Assembly (NCBI GenBank): GCA_947168045.1
Contig: CAMVKN010000012.1
Span: 1-64,000 of the forward strand
Reading direction: 5' to 3'
Length of the DNA: 64,000 nt
Origin: an uncultured Prevotellaceae bacterium
GTDB lineage: Bacteria > Bacteroidota > Bacteroidia > Bacteroidales > Bacteroidaceae
Shown here: positions 15,174-23,623 of the stretch, in pieces
Numbering within the stretch: position 1 is the first letter of the stretch
Layout: the number at the start of each line of letters is the position of its first letter
The notes under the pieces: model-generated
What the model was told of the DNA's origin: nothing
Databases searched by the model: none
Seen by the model: only the letters and a program-made list of their open reading frames with translations
Position numbers and translations under genes: made by a program

Positions 15174-16979
15174 TCACTTGGCCGTCTTCTCATAGCTCTC
15201 GTTCTCGCCCGTTCCGAAGGCCGGGTTGGGCACGAGGTTACGGTTGACGCGCATCTCTTCATAGTTGTAAGGCCAGAAGATGGCGTCCATCTTTCGGAAG
15301 AAGTTGCCCACATACGACTTGTTCACGTCGTCGCGCCTGGTCATCACTGATGTGATGTAGTCGGTGTTGCCGTCGCGCATGCTGTAGCGCACGAGGTCGT
15401 AGTAGCGCTTGCCCTCGAACATCAGCTCGCGCTGGCGCTCGCGGATGACCAGCTCCTCCAGCTGTGTGCGTGTGTTGTAGCTGGCGCGCTTCAGGGTGTC
15501 GGCATCCTGCAGGGTGCCCTTCATGATGGAGCGTTTGTTGATGGCGTTGACGAGGTTGAACGCCTTGTCGGCCAGCGGCTTGTTGTAGGCCAGGGCTGCA
15601 CTGTCGCTGCCCTCGCGCATCTGCTGGCAGAGGGCCTCGGCCTCAAGGAGCATGATGTCGGGCAGACGGTAGACAATCCAGTTGGTGCCGTTGTTACCCT
15701 CTTCGTAGTATGTCCTGCCGTTGGTCTTTGTAACATTTTCCTCAATCTTTGCCACGGTCAGTTCGCTGGGCAGCATGATTTGCTGGTAGCTGGTAGACAG
15801 CTTGGTGATGTTGCCGTTGTTGGTGTTGAGGTTCGTGTACAAGCGGCTGTCGAGGCCCTTGTTCGCATCCTCGAACACCTTGCGGTCTGAGACTGCCAGC
15901 GCATCCTCAGTGACGTACGACGATGCGATGAGGAAGCCTGTGTTGTAGCGCCCGTTGCCATAGAGGTTCTCGACTCCAGTGTTCGCCACCTGGCCACTGG
16001 CTTTCGGAGTGCTGGCGTAGACCAGCTCGAAGATGGTCTCCGTGCTGTTGCCGCGGACGAAAATTTCTCTGTAGGCATCGCCGAAGATGGACCCCGAGAG
16101 GTTGTCAGTGACCAAGGGGTAGCCGTTGGTGCGCTGCAACATCTGCTCGGCCATGCGTGCACTGATGGTCGTCGACTTGTTGACGTTCTCCATGAAGGCA
16201 TCCTTCTTCGACTGTATGACCATGTCGGCATAGCGTATGCAGTTGTCATAGTCCTTCTTCCACAGGTACATCTCGCTGAGCATGGCGTAGACGGCATCGC
16301 GAGTGATGCGACCTGTCTGGTCGCGCGGCTCCGTCTCCGGATAGCGTGTGACGACCTGCCCCTTGACCTCCTCCAAGTCGTTGATGAGGCTGTCGAGCAC
16401 GCTGTAGAAGGGTGTGGCAGGCAGGTCCATCTTCTGGTCGTCGTCGGTGTAGGCCGTGGTGCTGTAGGGCACGTCGCGGAAGGTGCGTATGAGGTAGAAG
16501 TAGCACAGCGCCCTGAGGGCTTTCATCTCGCCCACGGTGGCATAGAGGTCACTGCGGGTGTAGCTGGGGTCGGCATCGCCCACCTGGACGGCGTACTTCA
16601 GCACGGTGTTGCAGCGGTTGATGACACGGTAGAAGCCATCCCATGTGGTGAAAGCGTTCATGGCGGTGATGTTCTCCCTGAGCACATTGTAGATATTGGT
16701 CTGGTTGACCTTGTCACGACCGCCGGCGACATTGTCCGAGCGGCCCTCGCCCCACATAATCATGCGCTCGCGGACACCGGCATCGAGCAAGGCGGCATAG
16801 CAGCCGTTGACGACGTTGTCAACATCCTCCTTGCCGGTCCAGAAGTCCTCCAGGATAATCTCGTCCATCTGCTTGATTTCAAGGAAGTCCGAGCAGGCGG
16901 TGCAGAGGGCGCCGAGGCAGCAGAGCGCCATGCGCCCTATGGTGTGATAGATATTCTTGATTGTATTCATAGTCTTCAT
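15174..16979 (-). CDS. SusD/RagB family nutrient-binding lipoprotein
   Basis: 601 residues. Lipobox CTAC with Cys29, followed by SDFLEI. TPR-like SusD helices are seen in GFYRVINRCNTVLKYA and VGEMKALRALCYFYLIRTFRDVPY, the strongest SusD signature. The C-terminal part has WIVYRLPDIMLLEAEALCQQ and RQRELMFEGKRYYDLVRYSM. It binds the ligand at the cell surface and delivers it to the SusC encoded immediately upstream (17048-20467). The 68-base gap to SusC is nearly all AATCTCAATTCTC-type repeat. Start: first Met; Met4 also possible. Confidence 0.96.
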   Translation of the reverse strand: MKTMNTIKNIYHTIGRMALCCLGALCTACSDFLEIKQMDEIILEDFWTGKEDVDNVVNGCYAALLDAGVRERMIMWGEGRSDNVAGGRDKVNQTNIYNVLRENITAMNAFTTWDGFYRVINRCNTVLKYAVQVGDADPSYTRSDLYATVGEMKALRALCYFYLIRTFRDVPYSTTAYTDDDQKMDLPATPFYSVLDSLINDLEEVKGQVVTRYPETEPRDQTGRITRDAVYAMLSEMYLWKKDYDNCIRYADMVIQSKKDAFMENVNKSTTISARMAEQMLQRTNGYPLVTDNLSGSIFGDAYREIFVRGNSTETIFELVYASTPKASGQVANTGVENLYGNGRYNTGFLIASSYVTEDALAVSDRKVFEDANKGLDSRLYTNLNTNNGNITKLSTSYQQIMLPSELTVAKIEENVTKTNGRTYYEEGNNGTNWIVYRLPDIMLLEAEALCQQMREGSDSAALAYNKPLADKAFNLVNAINKRSIMKGTLQDADTLKRASYNTRTQLEELVIRERQRELMFEGKRYYDLVRYSMRDGNTDYITSVMTRRDDVNKSYVGNFFRKMDAIFWPYNYEEMRVNRNLVPNPAFGTGENESYEKTAK

Positions 16980-16981
16980 AT

Positions 16982-17044
16982 TTCAAATCTCAATTCTCAA
17001 ATCTCAATTCTCAATTCTCAAATCTCAATTCTCAAATCTCAAAT
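16982..17044. repeat. CTCAAAT/CTCAATT tandem repeat between SusC and SusD
   Basis: About nine units of AATCTCA or ATTCTCA fill the whole gap. The same type recurs at 36174-36206 in front of ybeY. Confidence 0.85.
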
Positions 17045-17047
17045 CAT

Positions 17048-20000
17048 TTAGAACTCGACAGTGATGCCTGCAGTGTAGGAACGCGAGCGTGGTGTCTGGT
17101 CGTCGTCGGTGGCAGGCCACTCGCCGCCGAAGGCCACGTCGGGGTCAACGCCGCTGTACTTCGTCAGCACGAAGGGATTGTTGATGCTGACGTAGAACGA
17201 CATGCGGTTCAGCCCAATCCATGTCAGCTGCTTCTTTCTGAGCGAGTAGGACAGCTGGGCATAGCTCATGCGCAGGTAGGAGCCATCCTCGACGAAGCGG
17301 TCGCTGATGAGGGTGTTGTAGTTGCTCGTAGCGCCATACATCGCACGCGGTATGGTGGTGATGTCGCCCTCCTTGCGCCAGCGGTAGTTCACGGCCTGGC
17401 TCTGGTTGTCGTTGTTGATCATGGCCTCTGAGCGCAGGCGTGCCATGTTGATAATCTTGTTACCCACACGGTAGGTGAACTGCGTGCTCAGGCGCCAGTC
17501 GCCGTAGCTGAACGAGAAGCCGAAGCCACCGGTGAGCTTGGGCAGCGATGAGCCGAGGTAGGTGATGTCGAGGGCATTGATTTGGCCGTCGTGGTTGACA
17601 TCGTCATAGATGGCGTCGCCGCCGTTGAAGCCCGGATAGGCGCCGTTATGACCAGTACCGTCGTTGCGGAAGTCGTACATGATGCGCTTGGGCACGTCGT
17701 TGCCGTCGAGGATAATCTGCCCGTCGGCAGTGGTGGCCACGGGGGCCGTATAGCCCTTGGCCACGAAGTCGGCCCAGTAGTCGTAAATCTCCTGGCGTGT
17801 CTTGCCGGCGACGGCGTCACGCACCGTGCTGTAGTTGTACTGGTAGACACCCTTGTACTTGAAGCCGTAGATGGCGCCGAAGGGGTTGTGCAGCTGCACG
17901 CGGGCCAGGCGCTCGGCGTTGTTGTAGCCGTAGATGCTGTTCTTGTTCTCCAGGATGTAGGGGTCCATCTCCAGAATCTCGTTGCGGTTGTTGCCGAAGT
18001 TGACGTTCATGTCCATGGTGAACTTGCCGGCCTTGATGAGGCGGTTGGTGTTGATGTGGAACTCCCAACCGGTGTTTCTCATCTTGCCATCATTATGGTA
18101 GGGCACGGTGACGAAGCCGCCGTTGCTGGGTATGCGGAAGTCCTTCATCAGCATGTCTGAGGTGGTGCTCTGGTAGCCTTCGAGGGTGAGGTTGAGCCTG
18201 CCGTCGAAGAAGCCGAGGTCGACACCGATGTTATAGCTGTTGACGAGCTGCCACTTCAGGTCGGTCAGGCGTATGTTCAGCGGTGCCATGGCCGTGCGGT
18301 CGATGTACATTCCCGCACCGCCGTACTTCGAGGTGAAAAGGTAGTTCTGCGACGGCTGGTTGCCCACGCGTCCCCAGCTGGGACGTATGGCGAACATCGA
18401 GAGTGCGGGCTTGAGCTTCTGCATCCAGGGCTCGTCGCTGACAATCCACTTCAGCGACACTGAGGGGAAGTAGCCCCAGCGGTGGCCGGGTCCGAACTTC
18501 GTGGTGCCGTCGGCACGCACGGTGACGTCGGCGATGTAGCGCTCCTTATAGGCGTAGTGGGCCGAGAAGGTGTAGTACATGGAACGCCACTGGCCGTAGC
18601 CTGAGCCCATGCTGGTGATGATGCCGCCGGCGGCAGGACTGGTGATGATGCTTCCCGTGGAAGGCAGGCCATAGCCGCTGGTGGACTGCGAGTTGCTGCT
18701 GCCGCTGGTCAGCTCAAAACGGCCCATCATCATCATCTTGTGGTCCTTGTTGGCGAAGGCAGGCGTCAGCGTCAGCGTCTGCTTGGTGTGGAACGACACA
18801 CTCTTCGACGAGCTGGTGGCCGCCTGGTTGATAGAGCCGTCGGTGACGACGTTGTTCACCAGTTCCTGTGGGAAGAACGAGTCGTTGTACTGGTTGGCGA
18901 TGTTCATGAAGACAGAGCCGCGCCACTTCAGCTGCCAGTGGTTCTCGTCCAGGCCCAGCAGGTTGTAGTCGATGATGAGCTCGGGGTTCATGTCGTAGGT
19001 GCGGCGCTCGCTCTTGGCCAGGTTGGCCAGGGCCACGGGGTTGACATATCCCTTCTGGTTGTCGTGTGCATTGACCTTGCTCTCGTTGAAGATGTCGGAG
19101 CCGCTGAGCTTCATGTTATAGTAGCGGTCGGTGTCGTTGCCGTTGGCATCCTGCTCGTAGATGCTCATGTTCGGCATCTTCTTGCGTGCCCAGTACAGCA
19201 GGTCCTTGTTGTCAATACGATAGTTCATGTCGTTCTTCGTGTAGGTGAGCGAGAAGTTGGTGCTCACGCGGATGCGCTCCGACACATTGTAGTCGAGTGC
19301 CACGCGGGTAGTGAAGCGGTTCAGCTTCTGCTTGATGGCCGTACCCGTCTCGTGGTCGTAGCCGCCGCTGATGCGGAAGAGTGCCTTCTCACCGCCACCG
19401 CTGATGGTGACGTAGTGGTTCTGGCGCAGACCCCACTGGGTGACGGCGTCGCGCCAGTCGGTGTTGTTGTTATACTGCTCAAACTCAGAGTAGTCCGGCT
19501 CGTAGTTGATTTCCTTGACGTTGGCCGAGCGCTCGTCGTCCTGCTGCGGGTTGAAGTAGGCCTCCTTCAGCATCATCGTATAGTCGTCGCCGCTGAGCAG
19601 GTCGTAGCCCTTGGGCTGATAGGTGCCGGTCAGACGCAGCTGGTAGCTGACCTTCGCCTTGCCCCTGGCGCCACGCTTGGTGATGAGCTCGATGACGCCG
19701 TTGCCGCCCTGCGAGCCGTAGACGGCCGTGGCGGCGGCATCCTTCAGCACGGTGATGCTGGCGATGTCCTCAGGGTTGATGTTCAGCAGCTCGGCGAACT
19801 TCTCGTCGCTGGCGCCGGCCATGTCGAAGCCGTCGAGGTTCACCTCGCGGATGTTGCCGTCGACGACGATGAGGGGGTTGGCGTCGGTGAGCGTCGACAG
19901 CGAGCTGGCACCACGCAGACGCATGGTGGAGCCTGAGCCGAGGTTACCACTGTTGCCGATGATGTCCAGACCGGCGATGCGGCCCTGCAGGGCCTCGTCG

Positions 20001-20467
20001 ATGGTGGTCATGCCCAGGCCCTCGAACTCCTTCATGGAGATGGTCTGCGAGGCGTATGAAATCTCTCGCTCGGGGATGGGCAGGCCGTTGCCCTGTGCCC
20101 TCTTCTTCGACCTCACCACCACCTCCTTCATGGTGTTCTGCGACTTCATGTGCAGGTTGTAGGTGGTCTTGTTGATGGGCATGGTGACGGTGGTCAGGCC
20201 GATATAGCTGAAGCGTATCTTGTCCTTGGTGCTCTTCACCTTCATGGTGAAGTTACCGTTGAGGTCGGTGACGGCGCTGTTGATGATACGCCCGTTGGCG
20301 TCAATCTCGCAGACGGTGGCACCGAGCAGCGGTCCGTACTCGTCGGTCAGCGTGCCGTGCACCGACGTGATGTCTTGTGCCATGGCGCATAGCGGCATCA
20401 GTGCCAGCAGCATGAGGAGCCGCCGTACCGCCCCTCTCGCGCGCAAACATTTATTATATATACTCAT
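17048..20467 (-). CDS. SusC/RagA family TonB-dependent outer-membrane transporter
   Basis: 1139 residues. Signal peptide ends CAMAQ; then a carboxypeptidase-regulatory-like domain (about 35-108, VHGTLTDEYGPLLGATV and TDLNGNFTMKV), the plug (GRIAGLDI, GSTMRLRGASSLS, NPLIVVDGNI, INPEDIASITVLKDAAATAVYGSQGGNGVI) and the barrel, ending RSYTAGITVEF with terminal Phe. The plug motif VLKDAAATAVYGSQGGNGV is textbook SusC. It pairs with SusD (15174-16979). The upstream FAS1 gene ends 31 bases before this start, so they are co-transcribed. The N-terminal region RARGAVRRL is unusually basic. Substrate unknown; TonB-dependent import into the periplasm is expected. Confidence 0.97.
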   Translation of the reverse strand: MSIYNKCLRARGAVRRLLMLLALMPLCAMAQDITSVHGTLTDEYGPLLGATVCEIDANGRIINSAVTDLNGNFTMKVKSTKDKIRFSYIGLTTVTMPINKTTYNLHMKSQNTMKEVVVRSKKRAQGNGLPIPEREISYASQTISMKEFEGLGMTTIDEALQGRIAGLDIIGNSGNLGSGSTMRLRGASSLSTLTDANPLIVVDGNIREVNLDGFDMAGASDEKFAELLNINPEDIASITVLKDAAATAVYGSQGGNGVIELITKRGARGKAKVSYQLRLTGTYQPKGYDLLSGDDYTMMLKEAYFNPQQDDERSANVKEINYEPDYSEFEQYNNNTDWRDAVTQWGLRQNHYVTISGGGEKALFRISGGYDHETGTAIKQKLNRFTTRVALDYNVSERIRVSTNFSLTYTKNDMNYRIDNKDLLYWARKKMPNMSIYEQDANGNDTDRYYNMKLSGSDIFNESKVNAHDNQKGYVNPVALANLAKSERRTYDMNPELIIDYNLLGLDENHWQLKWRGSVFMNIANQYNDSFFPQELVNNVVTDGSINQAATSSSKSVSFHTKQTLTLTPAFANKDHKMMMMGRFELTSGSSNSQSTSGYGLPSTGSIITSPAAGGIITSMGSGYGQWRSMYYTFSAHYAYKERYIADVTVRADGTTKFGPGHRWGYFPSVSLKWIVSDEPWMQKLKPALSMFAIRPSWGRVGNQPSQNYLFTSKYGGAGMYIDRTAMAPLNIRLTDLKWQLVNSYNIGVDLGFFDGRLNLTLEGYQSTTSDMLMKDFRIPSNGGFVTVPYHNDGKMRNTGWEFHINTNRLIKAGKFTMDMNVNFGNNRNEILEMDPYILENKNSIYGYNNAERLARVQLHNPFGAIYGFKYKGVYQYNYSTVRDAVAGKTRQEIYDYWADFVAKGYTAPVATTADGQIILDGNDVPKRIMYDFRNDGTGHNGAYPGFNGGDAIYDDVNHDGQINALDITYLGSSLPKLTGGFGFSFSYGDWRLSTQFTYRVGNKIINMARLRSEAMINNDNQSQAVNYRWRKEGDITTIPRAMYGATSNYNTLISDRFVEDGSYLRMSYAQLSYSLRKKQLTWIGLNRMSFYVSINNPFVLTKYSGVDPDVAFGGEWPATDDDQTPRSRSYTAGITVEF

Positions 20468-20498
20468 AGTGACTGTATTTCTTCTTTGGGGGTTCTAC

Positions 20499-23306
20499 TC
20501 AGTTGGCGGTGGCGTTGTCGATGGCTTCCTGCACCACATCGCGCCACTTCTTCATGGTAGCGTAGTGCAGTGGGCTGTCGATGAGGTGCACCACTGCGTC
20601 GCTCACCATTCGCTGTTCGTTGCTGCTGAACCAGTACTCACGGCACACGTTGTTGTAGCGTCCCGGGGTGGCAATGACCTGATGGGCCTTGCCCAGCTCG
20701 TCGGTGACGGTGAGGTGCTGGTTGTCGAAGTCCACGTGCAGCGCATAGAAGCGGTTGTTGGCCGGGTTGCGCTTCATCGTCTCGAAGGAGCTGTTGTAGC
20801 TGTCGGCCGCCATGCCGATGGCGAGGCTGTGGTCCTGTACATGATAGCGGACGAAGTCGGTGACGTGTGCCTTCAGCGCATTACGCACCAGATTGCGGCG
20901 TGCGGCCAGCTCGGTGTTGGTGGGTGTGGTGTTGTTGCCCGTGGGCTGCGGGTACCATCCCTCAGCCTTGAGGAAGCTGTCCACCGGCTCCGTGTTGCGT
21001 GTGTCTGCCCACGGCAGGTTGAGCACGTCGTCCTCAGGCAGGCTTCCGTCGCTTTGCAGGGCGCGCACCGAGTTGCTGGTGGGCACATAGACGGTGTAGT
21101 TGTAGTTGTCGAAGAGACCGAAGTTCAGGTTGCCGCTCATTCCGGCGGTGAAGGAGCCGTTGGCGCCGGCCTTCTTGCTCTTGGCGAAGAGTCCGGTGAG
21201 GTCGTTGTTGGCCACCTGCAGGAAGGCGCTGTATTCCTCCTGTCCCTTGAGGGTCACCCAGAGTGAGCGCGTGGTGGGCAGCGGCAGTGCCTGCTCCAGC
21301 TGGTAGCTCACACCGTTCTCCTTCTGGTAGCGCTCGGCAGCCACGATGGGTGCCTGGCGTCCTTCCATCTGCCATCCGCCCTCGAAGAGCAGGTCGCCAC
21401 TGCTGTTGCGTGTGACGCGCACCATGCTTCCGCTGCGTGTGAGGAAGTAGTTGTAGCCCTCGTCGACATAGTCCTCGATGGTCTTTGTCTTGGCGGGGTC
21501 GGGGATGACGATGATGAGCTGGTTGATGAGGTTCTCCAGCATGTTGTTGCGGCGGCTGTCGGTCAGGGTGGTGCTGTTCACCGAGGCATCGGTGAGCGAG
21601 CCGTCCTGCTCGACATAGACCGTGCGTGTCTTGGCCTGGACATACTGTGTGGGGTTGGTCTTGGTCAGGTCATACTGCCATGCCACGGCGCTGACCTGGT
21701 CGAGGAGTGTGGTGTCGCCCTCCTCGCCGACGCGGCTGTACTCGCCTGCGCCGTAGCTGGCCGGGTCGATGTAGGTCTGCATGGCCTCATTGGTGGGCAG
21801 CAGCAGTGCGTAGCGCGAGCTCATGGCCAGCAGGAAGGGCTTGAAGTTGAAGGCGAAGCCATCGGTGCCGAGTGCACCGCTGAGGGCCCAGTAGATGATG
21901 TTCATGGACGAGGTGTGGACCAGTGCGGGCTGCAGCACCGACTGGAACTCGGCCGGCATGAACACCTTGTTGGTCATGTAGACGACGCCGTTGCAGCCCA
22001 TGAAGCAGGAGTCGACGTCGGCCGTAGTGATGCCGATGGGCATGAGTGCGTCGTTGAGCACGTTGGGGAACTTAGAAGGCACGGCGGCGGTGAAGGTCGA
22101 GATGAGGTGGTTGTTGATGAGCGATGCAAGGATGTCGCCGCCCACGTTGTCCCACTCGCCGTATTCGTCCTTCAGCTCGTGGCCCTCGTTGTTCCAGAAG
22201 CGTTCCAGTGCCTCGTTGGTGGGTGCAATCATCACGCCGGCATCGTTGTGCAGGTCGATGTTGTCACGAGCGTCGACATACTGGTTCCATCCTGGGTCGA
22301 AGCGCAGGATGCCGAAGCCGGTCTTGCCCTGGTCGTCGGTGGTCAGCGCTACCTTGGTGTCCCTGGGGTCCTGCCAGCGCTCGCTGAAGTAGCGCAGCAC
22401 GAAGACGGAGTCCTGTGTGCCGTACAGACGGCGGTACTCCTGCGTGCCCTCCTCGGTGTAGTAGGGTGCCGAGAAGCGGTCGACGAGGTGTGCCCACTGC
22501 GACAGGCTGGGGTGCTGGTGCAGAATCTCAGCCATGTTCGGCGACGACTCCACGACGCCGTCCACCTTCTGTATGTAGCCGTTCTTGCAGGTGATGTCAC
22601 GCTGACTGACGCGCTTGCCGTTAATCCATGCCTCGGCGGTGGAGTGTGCCTGCTGGTTGGTGAGGGTGGCCAGGTCCTCACTGGTGATGTTGTTGGCCTG
22701 CATGAAGGCCGGCAGGAAGTGAATCATCGGCGCGGCCGTCATGTCGCGATAGATGGGGATGGCCTTGCCGCGGCTACGCACCAGGTCCCAGGCCGGTGTG
22801 GTGGGGAACAGGTCGGGCTTCATGACATAGACAGAGTCGTAGATGCTGCTGGCCGTCTCGCGGCGCATGGCAGCTCCCACCTCCGGTGTGCCGTTGTCAC
22901 TCTTCGCCTTGCCGTTGGACATCAGTTCGATGAGGTAGGCGTTCTTAATCATCGCGTTGTTCAGCAGCAGTTTCTTCTGCGCCGTGGTGAGCTTCTCGTA
23001 GCTCGTCACCCCCCACGTGTTCTTCTTGAACCACTCAGCATAGGCCGAGTCGTTTGCCACGAAGATGGTGCGTGAGCCAGTGTGCGACAGGTACTCCGTC
23101 TGTCCGAGGTCGTCGATGAGCCGCAGCATCGTGCTGTAGTTGCCGTCCTCCTGCAACCGCTCGTAGATGGAGTTGCCCAGCCACTCCGGCTGCCCCGTCA
23201 GCAAGTCGTCCTTGCACGAGGTGGTCAGCATGGCGGCACCCATCATCAGCGTACAGGTGGCGAGCGCAGTCCGTCGTCCTGGCATGATGAATGTCATTCG
23301 TATCAT
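20499..23306 (-). CDS. Large FAS1-domain lipoprotein
   Basis: 935 residues, lipobox TTSC with Cys31. Several degenerate FAS1 modules are visible: SHTGSRTIFVANDSAYAEWF, DAGVMIAPTNEALERFW, RYALLLPTNEAMQTYI and NYTVYVPTSNSVRAL each match the FAS1 H1 strand, so about four copies. FAS1 proteins mediate adhesion in eukaryotes; in Bacteroidota they often accompany SusC/SusD genes as accessory surface lipoproteins. Its stop lies 31 bases before SusC. No clear -7 box was found in the 317 bases upstream, so transcription may come from 27723-27751 or from a promoter I cannot recognise. Confidence 0.85.
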   Translation of the reverse strand: MIRMTFIMPGRRTALATCTLMMGAAMLTTSCKDDLLTGQPEWLGNSIYERLQEDGNYSTMLRLIDDLGQTEYLSHTGSRTIFVANDSAYAEWFKKNTWGVTSYEKLTTAQKKLLLNNAMIKNAYLIELMSNGKAKSDNGTPEVGAAMRRETASSIYDSVYVMKPDLFPTTPAWDLVRSRGKAIPIYRDMTAAPMIHFLPAFMQANNITSEDLATLTNQQAHSTAEAWINGKRVSQRDITCKNGYIQKVDGVVESSPNMAEILHQHPSLSQWAHLVDRFSAPYYTEEGTQEYRRLYGTQDSVFVLRYFSERWQDPRDTKVALTTDDQGKTGFGILRFDPGWNQYVDARDNIDLHNDAGVMIAPTNEALERFWNNEGHELKDEYGEWDNVGGDILASLINNHLISTFTAAVPSKFPNVLNDALMPIGITTADVDSCFMGCNGVVYMTNKVFMPAEFQSVLQPALVHTSSMNIIYWALSGALGTDGFAFNFKPFLLAMSSRYALLLPTNEAMQTYIDPASYGAGEYSRVGEEGDTTLLDQVSAVAWQYDLTKTNPTQYVQAKTRTVYVEQDGSLTDASVNSTTLTDSRRNNMLENLINQLIIVIPDPAKTKTIEDYVDEGYNYFLTRSGSMVRVTRNSSGDLLFEGGWQMEGRQAPIVAAERYQKENGVSYQLEQALPLPTTRSLWVTLKGQEEYSAFLQVANNDLTGLFAKSKKAGANGSFTAGMSGNLNFGLFDNYNYTVYVPTSNSVRALQSDGSLPEDDVLNLPWADTRNTEPVDSFLKAEGWYPQPTGNNTTPTNTELAARRNLVRNALKAHVTDFVRYHVQDHSLAIGMAADSYNSSFETMKRNPANNRFYALHVDFDNQHLTVTDELGKAHQVIATPGRYNNVCREYWFSSNEQRMVSDAVVHLIDSPLHYATMKKWRDVVQEAIDNATAN

Positions 23307-23572
23307 AGATTCAGTGTTTATAATTATTTTTCAGATTTGCCTATGTGGTCGCCCCTTGAGGGGCTGTGTAGTTTCGTTTCCGGGGGTTGCTGGTGGCAAC
23401 CATGGGGGTGGACATGCAAAGCATGTCCCTACGGAGAAAGAGGACGTGTGCTCTTTGAAGAGGACGGATGCTCTTTGAAGAGGATGTGTGCTCTTTGAAG
23501 AGGACGTGTGCTCTTTGATGGTGTGTGCCCTTTTATGGAAAAGGGAGGGGGGTAGATTCTTTTTTAAGTAGG
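23307..23572. other. Intergenic region rich in repeats
   Basis: This region separates the 1339-residue protein gene from the FAS1/SusC/SusD run. It holds a CCCCTTGAGGGG palindrome (about 23354), an 8-base perfect hairpin GGACATGC-AAA-GCATGTCC (about 23410-23428), and a 4 x 20-base tandem repeat (23441-23520). No gene and no clear TAnnTTTG box are seen. Confidence 0.6.
23441..23520. repeat. Four tandem copies of a 20-base unit
   Basis: The unit is AGGACGTGTGCTCTTTGAAG; the four copies are perfectly in phase and differ at a few positions (GACGGATG, GATGTGTG). The short matches AAGAGGA and GCTCTTT within each unit give weak dyad symmetry. Such tandem sites could bind a protein; that is speculation. 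Confidence 0.85.
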
Positions 23573-23610
23573 AAATGTACGCGTGCGCACTTGGGCGCAC
23601 GCGTACATTT
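23573..23610 (-). terminator. Perfect 16-base inverted repeat after the 1339-residue protein gene
   Basis: AAATGTACGCGTGCGC and its exact complement flank a six-base loop, 13 bases after the stop at 23624. The very stable GC-rich hairpin should block or end transcription. The tail on the minus strand has only short T runs, so it may act as an mRNA-stabilising structure rather than a classic terminator. Confidence 0.7.
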
Positions 23611-23623
23611 GAAAACGGTGTGA

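Noticed and set aside
13839..23075. Long plus-strand frames opposite the FAS1 and SusC genes (for example 13839-15026, 18740-19936, 21915-23075)
   Set aside because: GC-rich codon use on the minus strand leaves opposite frames open; the antisense products are Val/Leu/His-rich and match nothing, while the minus-strand genes are clear.
23441..23520. Possible CRISPR array
   Set aside because: The 20-base units are directly joined with no spacers, and no cas gene is present.
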